The notes under the pieces were generated by a model, which made no database searches, had not been told where the DNA came from, and saw only the letters and a program-made list of their open reading frames with translations. 64,000 bases of DNA from Chromatocurvus sp046260765 (GTDB taxonomy: Bacteria; Pseudomonadota; Gammaproteobacteria; Pseudomonadales; Halieaceae), in the NCBI GenBank assembly GCA_046260765.1, contig JBHEOO010000015.1, forward strand, positions 1-64,000. Reading direction: 5' to 3'. The translations under genes and the position numbers were made by a program. Shown here piece by piece: positions 52,020 to 60,496 of the stretch. How positions within the stretch are numbered: the first letter of the stretch is position 1; the number at the start of each line of letters is the position of its first letter.

Positions 52020-53476
52020 GCTGGGAAACAGTCATCGGCCTCGAGGTGCACCTGCAGCTGGCCACACAATCCAAGATATTCTCCGGCAGCAGCACCCGCT
52101 TCGGCGCCGAACCGAACACACAGGCCAGCGCCGTCGATCTGGCAATGCCCGGCATGCTGCCCGTGCTGAACGAAAAGGCGGTGCGCTACGCCGTCATGTT
52201 CGGCCTCGGTATCGATGCCGGGATTAACCGCCGTTCCGTGTTCGACCGCAAGAACTACTTCTATCCCGACCTGCCAAAGGGCTACCAGATCAGCCAGTTT
52301 GCCGAGCCCATCGTCGGTCGCGGCGATTTCGAGATACAGCTCGACGACGGCAGCACCCGGCGCATCGGCATCACCCGCGCCCACCTCGAGGAGGACGCCG
52401 GCAAATCACTGCACGAGGACTTCCACGGCCAGACGGGCATCGACCTGAACCGCGCCGGCACGCCCCTGCTGGAAATCGTCAGTGAACCCGACCTGCGCAG
52501 CGCAGCCGAGGCGGTGGCGTATCTCAAGGCACTGCACAGCCTGGTCCTGTACCTGGGCATTTCCGACGGCAACATGGCCGAGGGGTCGATGCGCTGTGAC
52601 ATCAACATCTCGCTGCGACCGTCAGGCAGCGAGACGCTTGGCACCCGGGCCGAAATCAAGAATGTGAACTCCTTCCGCTTCGTCGAGAAAGCGATACAGT
52701 TCGAAACCCTGCGCCAGGCCGACATTCTCGAATCCGGTGGCCGGGTGGTGCAGGAAACGCGCCTGTACGACGCCGAGCGCGATGAAACCCGCTCCATGCG
52801 CAGCAAGGAAGTCGCCAACGACTACCGCTACTTCCCCGAACCGGACCTGCTGCCCGTCGTACTTGAGGAGAGCTGGATAGACCAGCTGCGCCGTGAACTC
52901 CCCGAGCTGCCCCCAGCCAAGCGGGCCCGCTTCAGGTCCGAGTACGCGCTCAGCACCTACGACGCCGGCGTTCTGGTCGACAGCCGCGCCCTGGCGGACT
53001 ATTTCGAGGCGGTGGCCCGGGACTGTGGCGATGCCAAGATTGCCGCCAACTGGGTACAGGGCGAACTGCTGGGGCAGCTGAACCGCGAAGACCTCGATAT
53101 TACCGGCTCCCCGGTCACACCAGGCCAGCTCGCCGGTCTGATCCGACGCATTCTCGATAACACTATCTCGGGCAAGATCGCCAAGCAGGTATTCGAGGCC
53201 ATGTGGCAGGGCGAAGGCGAAGCCGATCAGATTATCGAGAGCCGCGGCCTGAAACAGGTCAGCGACAGCGGCGAACTTGAAGCGATGGTCGACGAGGTCA
53301 TCGCGGCCAGCCCGGACCAGGTCGCGCAGTACCGGGCCGCCGATGCCGGCAAGCAGAAAAAGCTGATCGGCTATTTCGTCGGCCAGATCATGAAAGCGTC
53401 CCGCGGCCAGGCAAACCCGGGCATGGTCAACCAGCTACTCGCCCGCAAGCTCGGAGGCAACCAGCAGGATGCGTAA
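52016..53476 (+). CDS. gatB: Asp/Glu-tRNA amidotransferase subunit B
   Basis: GatB carries the tRNA-binding and ATP-dependent transamidation site. The 486-residue product has WETVIGLEVHLQLATQSKIF, RKNYFYPDLPKGYQISQF, the zinc/magnesium-region VPRNRAGTPLLEIVSEPD-like DLNRAGTPLLEIVSEPDL and a C-terminal YqeY-like tail (MKASRGQANPGMVNQLL). It overlaps gatA by 4 bp and the following small gene by 8 bp. Confidence 0.98.
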   Translation: MSWETVIGLEVHLQLATQSKIFSGSSTRFGAEPNTQASAVDLAMPGMLPVLNEKAVRYAVMFGLGIDAGINRRSVFDRKNYFYPDLPKGYQISQFAEPIVGRGDFEIQLDDGSTRRIGITRAHLEEDAGKSLHEDFHGQTGIDLNRAGTPLLEIVSEPDLRSAAEAVAYLKALHSLVLYLGISDGNMAEGSMRCDINISLRPSGSETLGTRAEIKNVNSFRFVEKAIQFETLRQADILESGGRVVQETRLYDAERDETRSMRSKEVANDYRYFPEPDLLPVVLEESWIDQLRRELPELPPAKRARFRSEYALSTYDAGVLVDSRALADYFEAVARDCGDAKIAANWVQGELLGQLNREDLDITGSPVTPGQLAGLIRRILDNTISGKIAKQVFEAMWQGEGEADQIIESRGLKQVSDSGELEAMVDEVIAASPDQVAQYRAADAGKQKKLIGYFVGQIMKASRGQANPGMVNQLLARKLGGNQQDA

Positions 53477-53759
53477 GGACAAGGACAAGGTTCTCGATGA
53501 GGTGTGGGACGATGAGCGGGTGCGCAGCTTTCTCAGCGTGCGCTCCCACTCCGGCGACAGCGACGACTTTCACTGCCTGATGCGGGCCTACCAGAGTATG
53601 CGGGAGGACGACTTCCGGCGCTTCCTGGTGTTTTTCACCGCGGACGGTCGCGATGTGAATGCGACCAGTGCGACGGGGGAGACGGTTCTGTCTGTCGTAA
53701 AAGAACACCGACTCAGCGGTGGGTTTGTATCCGCGCTTGGTGACTTTGGAGCTTCGTAG
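53469..53759 (+). CDS. PA4642-family conserved small protein
   Basis: This 96-residue protein of unknown function resembles the PA4642 family of Pseudomonas: MRKDKDKVLDEVWDDERVRSFL, an acidic first half, DDFHCLMRAYQSMREDDFRRFL and GRDVNATSATGETVLSVV. The ATG overlaps gatB by 8 bp, so it is cotranscribed with gatCAB. The TAG stop is part of the GTAG that begins the repeat unit. A second copy of its last codons (LADFGAS then TGA) occurs at about 54385-54408, right after the N gap. Confidence 0.8.
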   Translation: MRKDKDKVLDEVWDDERVRSFLSVRSHSGDSDDFHCLMRAYQSMREDDFRRFLVFFTADGRDVNATSATGETVLSVVKEHRLSGGFVSALGDFGAS

Positions 53760-53762
53760 GTC

Positions 53763-53876
53763 GGCTGGTCGCCTGCGCGGGGATGGTCGAGACTCGCCGT
53801 GAAGCCATCCTTGGCGGCTCGGCGGCGACATCCATGTCGCCGACGGTCTCGACCATCCCCACACAGACGACCAGCC
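53763..53876 (-). repeat. Nested-palindrome module B
   Basis: Two 31-nt arms (53763-53793, 53846-53876) pair with 28 Watson-Crick matches; the three differences are all G-U pairs if the minus strand is transcribed. The arms end GAGAC/GTCTC and enclose a 52-nt core (CCGTCGGCG, hairpin GACATGGATGTC, GCCGCCGAGCCGCCAAGG, ATGGCTTCACGGCG). The core differs at one base from copy 54901-55014. Confidence 0.85.
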
Positions 53877-54220
53877 TCGCTTCGATGCCAAGTTCTGGAG
53901 CTGCTCGATTCTGGCAGCCGGCTGTGCTGCGGATCTTCAGTGAGAGTTCTCATCGCTTAGGTAGAGAGCTCCAGGCAACTCGTAGTTCGAATGAGGTCCG
54001 GCAAGCGTCCACCGCGTGGATAAAGGAGTCGACGATCCGGTGTATCGCTCGGGGCCTCGACAGACAATGCTCAGGGACTACGCAGCGCCGTTACCCGAAT
54101 CAAGGTGCGTAAACCATACCGTTGAACCGGCGGACCTCGCACTCATCAAACAAACCTGGACGACTCATGCGCGGCGCATTGAGGGTCTTTCACGGAGTGC
54201 GCCGTTAACTCCGACGGTCA

Positions 54221-54335
54221 GGTCGAGTGCCGGACAGCGGGTTTTCGGGACCGTCGGCGGCCAGGACGGCCGCCGCCGAGCCGCCATGGATGGCTTTACG
54301 GCGTGTCCCGCAAACGCGCCCACCGGCAACCGGCC
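54221..54335 (+). repeat. Nested-palindrome module C
   Basis: Arms 54221-54251 and 54305-54335 (31 nt each) match at about 23 positions. The closing pairs are GGGAC/GTCCC rather than GAGAC/GTCTC, a compensatory A-T to G-C change. The core keeps CCGTCGGCG and GCCGAGCCGCCATGGATGGC with a third version of the variable hairpin. This copy looks partly decayed. Confidence 0.75.
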
Positions 54336-54374
54336 GAACTACAGGGCACAGAACCAGATCGCACCTAGCGCTTC

Positions 54375-54384
54375 NNNNNNNNNN
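54375..54384. other. Assembly gap (10 N)
   Basis: Ten Ns interrupt the sequence. The left side ends CTAGCGCTTC, which matches the 3' end of an smrA-like gene on the minus strand (Glu-Lys-Arg-stop). The right side starts with the last codons of the PA4642-family gene. The gap is therefore flanked by pieces of the two genes that border the whole repeat region. Confidence 0.95.
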
Positions 54385-54428
54385 CTTGCTGACTTTGGAG
54401 CTTCCTGAAGGTTCTTGCTTAGTAGGTC

Positions 54429-54557
54429 GGCTGGTCGCCTGTGTGGGGATGGTCGAGACTCGCCGTGAAGCCATCCTTGGCGGCTCGGCGTACGGAAGGC
54501 CGCCCCCGACCTCCAGGCCGCCGACGGTCTCGAAAACCCCTGCGCAGGCAACCAGCC
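54429..54557 (-). repeat. Nested-palindrome module D
   Basis: Arms 54429-54459 and 54527-54557 are 31 nt; 24 positions match. The left arm is almost the same as in the module at 53763, while the right arm differs. The variable hairpin is the long GC-rich form shared with the solo copy at 27270, showing that core inserts and arms have been reassorted between copies. Confidence 0.8.
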
Positions 54558-54900
54558 TGGCTTCGGTGCTAATGTCTGGGATTGCTCAATACTGGCATAC
54601 GGGTTTACTGCGGACCTCTCGCGGGGAAGACTCATCGGCGAACATAGGCATATGGAAGCAACTACTGCGTAGAGTGAGGACTGGCAAGCATCTACTGAGC
54701 GGAAAACGAGGACCTCGATCCGGCGTCGCGCGAGCGGCCTCGAGAGCCCACACTAAATATGCCGCGACGGCGGATAATTCATTGCACCTGCAAACCACAC
54801 TCGCCATACCGAACAGCGATCAAACAGCCTGGAAAGCCTCCATCACCTCAAACAGTGAACGCTGGAGTCCGAATCACCGCGTCGTCAACTCCGACAGTCA

Positions 54901-55014
54901 GGTTGTCCGCCGCGCCAAGGCTTTTTGAGACCGTCGGCGACATGGATGTCGCCGCCGAGCCGCCAAGGATGGCTTCACGGCGTGTCTCAAAAAGCCTTGG
55001 CGCGGCGGACGACC
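54901..55014 (+). repeat. Nested-palindrome module E
   Basis: Arms 54901-54931 and 54984-55014 match at 30 of 31 positions; the one difference is a G-U pair on the plus strand. The arm sequence (GGTTGTCCGCCGCGCCAAGG then CTTTTTGAGAC) is unrelated to the arms at 53763, yet the enclosed core is the same except one base. Confidence 0.9.
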
Positions 55015-55044
55015 GGGCTACGAAGCACCACCCGGCCCTGATAC

Positions 55045-55656
55045 TCAGCGCTTCTCCGGCTCATAAGCCACCCGCCCCCGCATAAACCGCTCCCGATTCT
55101 CCCGCTTCTTCTCCGCACTCTTGCGCAGCAGCACATACACAGCCCCGGTCCCCCCGTGCTGCGGCTGCGCACTGTGAAAGGCCTGCACGGAATCCATCTC
55201 CCGAAGCCAGTGATCCACGCCACCCTTGAGGATAGAGACGCGCTCCTTCTCAGGCTTGCGATCGCCCTTGCCGTGCACCAGCATCACGCTGCGCAGGCCG
55301 AGTGAATGACAGTCGCGCATAAATGCGAACAGTTCAGCCCGGGCCTGGCGCACGGTCATGCGGTGCATGTCCAGGCGCGCCTCGGCTTCGTAGCGGCCCT
55401 GCTTCAGCTTGCGAAAGACGCCGTTCTGGATGCCCGGGCGCTTGAAATCCAGCACAAACCACGGATCCAGGGGTTCGAAGCCCTCCTCGGCCAGGAAATT
55501 GGGGTCGCGCTCGCGCGCGGCTTCCGCAGCTTCGCGCCGGGCGGCCAGGGTGGCGGCATCGGTTGCCGTGCCCGGCGGGCGCCGCACGCGGCGCTCTCGG
55601 CGGATCGGCGCCACGTCCGCCACTTCTTCCCAGAAAAGCTCTTCGTCATCAGCCAT
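55045..55656 (-). CDS. smrA: Smr-domain endonuclease SmrA
   Basis: Smr-domain proteins are DNA/RNA nucleases related to the MutS2 C-terminus. The 203-residue product has an N-terminal charged region and a C-terminal Smr domain: LDMHRMTVRQARAEL, VMLVHGKGDR and the glycine-rich GGTGAVYVLLRK. The tail KSAEKKRENRERFMRGR is basic. ATG 55656 gives a typical SmrA length. It is divergent from cysZ; its 3' end abuts repeat unit 2. Confidence 0.9.
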   Translation of the reverse strand: MADDEELFWEEVADVAPIRRERRVRRPPGTATDAATLAARREAAEAARERDPNFLAEEGFEPLDPWFVLDFKRPGIQNGVFRKLKQGRYEAEARLDMHRMTVRQARAELFAFMRDCHSLGLRSVMLVHGKGDRKPEKERVSILKGGVDHWLREMDSVQAFHSAQPQHGGTGAVYVLLRKSAEKKRENRERFMRGRVAYEPEKR

Positions 55657-55748
55657 AAAACACTCCTTTGGACATTATACGCAATCTGACACCCGTTTTC
55701 GGTAAACTGCGCCTGGCATCCACCTGCACATCAAAAGGAGTCCATACA

Positions 55749-56495
55749 ATGCGCGGCAATGCCCTGCACGGGGCCGGCTACGTCATGCGCGGTGCGCAGC
55801 TGCTAGTGCACCCGAAACTGCGCATCTTCGTGCTGGTACCGCTGCTGGTAAATATAGCCATCTTTGGCAGCCTCATCGGCTGGGGCTACAGCTGGTTGAG
55901 CGCGACGCTGGATCAGACCCTTGCCGCGCTGCCGGAGTGGCTGCGGTTTCTGGAGTGGATCATCTGGCCATTGGTAATCATCGCCACCAGTCTGGTCACC
56001 GGCTACCTGTTCACCGCCGTCGCGCTGATTATTGCCTCTCCCTTCAACGCCTTGCTTGCGGAGAAAGCCGAGGAATTGGTCACGGGACGACCCGTGGAGG
56101 GCCTGGAGGGACTGATGGGCGCACTGATCAGCGTGCCCCGGGGCGTTTTTCGCGAGATCGCGAAGCTTCTGTACTACGTGCCGATGGCGCTTTTTGTGCT
56201 GCTCGTCAGCGTGATTCCGGCGGTCAACGCCGTTGCGCCGCTACTCTGGCTTCTGCTCGGCGCCTGGATGATGAGCATTCAGTTTGTGGACTACCCGATG
56301 GATAACCACCAACGTTCCTTCGCCGACGTCAAGGAGGCAGTGCGCAGTCGCCGGCTGTCGAGCATGGGCTTTGGCGGGCTGGTAGCGCTGTGCACCGGCA
56401 TTCCGATCGTGAATTTCTTTGTGGTACCCGCCGCAGTAGTCGGCGCGACGCTGCTCTGGGTGGATGAGCTGGCCGCGATCAACCCGGGCCGCTGA
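55749..56495 (+). CDS. cysZ: Sulfate transporter CysZ
   Basis: CysZ is an inner-membrane sulfate permease feeding cysteine synthesis. The 248-residue product has GAGYVMRGAQLLVHPKLRIFVLVPLLVN, several hydrophobic helices, the conserved ASPFNALLAEKAEELVTGR and QFVDYPMDNHQRSF. ATG 55749 follows AAGGAGT by about 8 nt; the upstream frame to 55668 is not conserved. It converges on rhlB with 21 bp between. Confidence 0.9.
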   Translation: MRGNALHGAGYVMRGAQLLVHPKLRIFVLVPLLVNIAIFGSLIGWGYSWLSATLDQTLAALPEWLRFLEWIIWPLVIIATSLVTGYLFTAVALIIASPFNALLAEKAEELVTGRPVEGLEGLMGALISVPRGVFREIAKLLYYVPMALFVLLVSVIPAVNAVAPLLWLLLGAWMMSIQFVDYPMDNHQRSFADVKEAVRSRRLSSMGFGGLVALCTGIPIVNFFVVPAAVVGATLLWVDELAAINPGR

Positions 56496-56516
56496 GTCAA
56501 CGCGGAGCGGCTGCGC

Positions 56517-57778
<1,262 letters not shown>

Positions 57779-57782
<4 letters not shown>

Positions 57783-58588
57783 TGCGGTTCCTTATCATTG
57801 GTTCTGCCGGCGCGGAGTGTAGCACTGTTACCAGCGCCCTGTTGACCCCCGCAGTCGGGGCAGCCGGGCCGTGCACGCAGCGCCAGGCGCTGTATCCGGT
57901 AATCGGCCAGATCCAGCGTCAGTAGCGCGCCCGACAGAGACCCAGGCATACCGCTGAGCAGCTTGATCGCCTCAAGCGCCAGCAGGCTGCCGACAACGCC
58001 GACGACCGGCCCCAGCACGCCGCTCTCGCTGCAGCGCAAGGCGGACTCCGCGCCCTCCTGCGGGAACAGGCAGCGATAGCATCCCCCACCGCTGGCCGGA
58101 TGAAATGTCGCGACCTGGCCCTCTGTACGCACCGCCGCCGCCGATACCAGCGGAATACCGGCGGCAATACAGGCCCGGTTCAATGCAAAGCGTGTCGGGT
58201 AGTTATCTGTCGCGTCAACGGCAAGATCGACACGGACGCAGGCATCAGCCAGGTCGCGCTCGTCTAGCTGCTGCGGCATGACATGCACCAGCACCCGGTG
58301 ATTCAGGCGCGCCACCGCATCCGCCGCCGACGCCGCCTTGCTGCAGCCGATGTCCACCTCGCCGTGGGCAATCTGTCGCTGCAGGTTGCTGGGCGCCACC
58401 GTATCGCCATCCGCCAGGTGCAGCTCACCAACACCCGCCGCCGCCAGATACAGCGCGGCCGGACTGCCAAGCCCGCCAAGACCCACGACCAGGACGCGGG
58501 CGCGGCCCAGGGCCTCCTGCCCGGCAATATCAAAGCCCGGCAGCAAAAGCTGGCGACTGTAGCGCTCAAGCTCGGCGTCAGACAGCAT
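57779..58588 (-). CDS. moeB: MoeB/ThiF/HesA-family adenylyltransferase
   Basis: MoeB-type E1-like enzymes adenylate the C-terminus of a ubiquitin-like sulfur carrier (MoaD or ThiS). The 269-residue product has LSDAELERYSRQLLLPGFDI, the nucleotide loop VLVVGLGGLGSPAALYLAAAGVG, DGDTVAPSNLQRQ, DATDNYPTR and two zinc CxxC pairs (CYRC; CPDC). There is no rhodanese domain. ATG 58588 overlaps prmC by 11 bp; the longer frame upstream is not homologous. Context (prmC-moeB) favours MoeB over ThiF. Confidence 0.88.
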
Positions 58589-59411
58589 GCCACTGGCCTG
58601 CGCTGGCGCGTTCGTTGCCGCCGAGGTCGGTGCGGGTAGCGACGTTATCGAAGCCGTGCAGGGATAACAGCCCACGAACGGCCGCCGCCTGATCCCAGCC
58701 ATGCTCCAGCAGCAGGAAGCCCGCTGACCTCAGATGCGCCGGCGCCGCTGAGACAATGCGGGCGAGGTCATCCAGGCCCCGTTCGCCACTGACCAGGGCC
58801 TGACGCGGCTCAAATCGCACGTCGCCCTCGCCGAGGTGTCGATCATCCGCCGCAACATAGGGGGGATTGGCGAGCACAAGATCAAACTGCTGGTCCGGCA
58901 GCGCAGCAAACCAGTCCGACTGCAGGAGCGTTACCCGGCCAGGCGCGAGAGCTGCGACATTGCTCTCAGCGACGGCCAGCGCTGCGCTATCGGCATCGAC
59001 GGCAACCAGTGTCCAGCCGGGGCGCTCCCTGGCCAAGGCCAGCGCAATGGCGCCGGTACCCGTGCCGAGATCGAGCACGCGGGCATCTGCCGGCAGCGAC
59101 AGCTCAAGCGCCCATTGCACCAGTGCCTCGGTGTCGGGCCGCGGAATGAGTGTTGCGCGGGTCACCCGCAGCGCTAATGACCAGAATTCCCGACGTTCGG
59201 TCAGATAGGCAACGGGCACCCCTTCGCGCCGGTCCTGCAGAAGTCGACGGTACGCAGCGGCGGCCGCATCATCGACTTCGCGCTCGGGCCAGGTATACAG
59301 CCAGCTTCGGGGGCGCTGCAGGCAGTGGCAGAGAAGCACCTCGGCATCGCGGCGCGGGTCCTCGGTGGGCAATCCGGAGGCCTCGCGCAGCAGGACCTGC
59401 ACCGTGGCCAT
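58578..59411 (-). CDS. prmC: Release factor glutamine methyltransferase PrmC
   Basis: PrmC methylates the GGQ glutamine of release factors, speeding termination. The 277-residue product has an N-terminal helical domain, the SAM loop VLDLGTGTGAIALALA and the catalytic NPPY in LVLANPPYVAADD, plus FEPRQALVSGERGLDDLARI. It overlaps prfA by one base (TAATG), the normal pairing with its substrate. Confidence 0.96.
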   Translation of the reverse strand: MATVQVLLREASGLPTEDPRRDAEVLLCHCLQRPRSWLYTWPEREVDDAAAAAYRRLLQDRREGVPVAYLTERREFWSLALRVTRATLIPRPDTEALVQWALELSLPADARVLDLGTGTGAIALALARERPGWTLVAVDADSAALAVAESNVAALAPGRVTLLQSDWFAALPDQQFDLVLANPPYVAADDRHLGEGDVRFEPRQALVSGERGLDDLARIVSAAPAHLRSAGFLLLEHGWDQAAAVRGLLSLHGFDNVATRTDLGGNERASAGQWHAV

Positions 59412-60496
59412 TACTGCGCGGACAGCGCCGCCAGCTGGTCGGCCTGATGCTCGTTGCGCAGTGGCTCTATCACGGCATCCAGATCGCCGCTCATCACTTC
59501 GTTGAGTTTGTACAGCGTGAGATTGATGCGGTGATCGGTCAATCGGCCCTGCGGAAAATTATAGGTGCGTATGCGGTCCGAGCGATCTCCGGTGCCGACC
59601 AGGTTGCGGCGCTGCTCTGCCTGCTCGGCGGTTGCGGCGTCCTCCGCGGCGTTGTTGAGCCTTGCGTGCAGCAGCGACATGGCCCGCGCACGGTTCTTGT
59701 GCTGGGAGCGCTCGTCCTGGCATTCCACCACGATGCCAGAGGGAATATGTGTGATGCGCACCGCGGAGTCGGTCTTGTTGACATGCTGCCCGCCGGCGCC
59801 GGAGGCGCGATAGGTGTCGATACGCAGGTCACCCTTGTTGAGCTCGATTTCGGCCAGTTCCTCGGCCTCCGGCAGCACCGCCACCGTACAGGCAGAGGTG
59901 TGAATCCGGCCCTGGGATTCCGTGTCGGGCACCCGCTGTACCCGGTGTGCGCCAGACTCGAACTTGAGAAAGGCATAGACGTCGCGCCCCTCGAGACGGC
60001 AGATGATTTCCTTGTAGCCGCCATGCTCGCCCGGTCGCTCCGAGAGCACCTCTACCCGCCAACCCTTGATTTCTGCATAGCGGGAATACATGCGAAACAG
60101 GTCGCCGGAAAAAATGGCCGCTTCGTCACCGCCAGTGCCAGCGCGAATCTCCAGAAACACATTGTTCGAGTCGCGCGGATCACGCGGCAGCAGCAGGCGC
60201 TGCAGCTCAAGCTCAAGCACCTCGAGACGCCGCTCGGCGCCTTCCAGCTCATCGCTGGCCATGGCCCGCATATCGGCATCGCTGTCATCGAGCATTGCGC
60301 GGGCCTCGACCAGATCCTCCTGCACGTCGCGGTACTCAGCGTAGCAGCGAACGACTTCCTCCAGCTCACTGTACTCACGCGACAGGTCGCGAAAGCGCGA
60401 CTGGTCGGCAATGGTCTCCGCATCGCCGAGCAGGGCTGACACCTCCTCGTGGCGATCGCTCAGCGCATCGAGTTTCTCCAGCAGTGAGACTTTCAC
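59411..60496 (-). CDS. prfA: Peptide chain release factor 1
   Basis: RF1 ends translation at UAA and UAG. The 361-residue product starts at GTG 60496 (MKVSLLEKLDALSDRHEEV), has the stop-recognition PxT motif as PDT in RVPDTESQGRIHTSA, and the catalytic GGQ in SGAGGQHVNKTDSAVRITH. The Asp in PDT differs from PAT of E. coli but keeps the P-x-T frame. The GTG overlaps the hemA stop by 4 bp. Confidence 0.97.
   Translation of the reverse strand: MKVSLLEKLDALSDRHEEVSALLGDAETIADQSRFRDLSREYSELEEVVRCYAEYRDVQEDLVEARAMLDDSDADMRAMASDELEGAERRLEVLELELQRLLLPRDPRDSNNVFLEIRAGTGGDEAAIFSGDLFRMYSRYAEIKGWRVEVLSERPGEHGGYKEIICRLEGRDVYAFLKFESGAHRVQRVPDTESQGRIHTSACTVAVLPEAEELAEIELNKGDLRIDTYRASGAGGQHVNKTDSAVRITHIPSGIVVECQDERSQHKNRARAMSLLHARLNNAAEDAATAEQAEQRRNLVGTGDRSDRIRTYNFPQGRLTDHRINLTLYKLNEVMSGDLDAVIEPLRNEHQADQLAALSAQ

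Larger units (their letters stand above)
53756..54342. mobile_element. Repeat unit 1: GTAG-bounded inverted pair of nested palindromes
   Basis: This 587-bp non-coding unit starts GTAG-GTC-GG (53756) and ends with the inverted CC-GAA-CTAC (54342). Inside are two modules in opposite orientation (53763-53876 and 54221-54335) around a spacer of about 344 bp (53877-54220). No convincing reading frame exists; frames seen here read through palindromes. Organisation resembles paired REP elements (BIME) or a MITE, but the arms are much longer than in ordinary REPs. No transposase gene is in the window. Confidence 0.75.
54422..55021. mobile_element. Repeat unit 2: diverged second copy of the GTAG-bounded unit
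   Basis: This 600-bp unit starts GTAG-GTC-GG (54422) and ends CC-GGG-CTAC (55021). It has the same layout as unit 1: module at 54429-54557 (minus), spacer of about 343 bp (54558-54900) and module at 54901-55014 (plus). The spacers of the two units are alignable by eye (shared CTGCGGA, GGCAAGC, GATCCGG, CTCCGAC(A/G)GTCAGG) but clearly diverged. Confidence 0.75.

Noticed and set aside
54227..54928. Plus-strand frame through the N gap and palindromes
   Set aside because: It translates the repeat cores and unknown bases. Peptides such as ETVGDMDVAAEPP come from the palindrome and recur at every copy, so they are not a protein family.
53756..55021. CRISPR array
   Set aside because: There are repeated palindromes, but only four, in alternating orientation, with spacers of about 345 bp and arms that differ. 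No cas genes are nearby.
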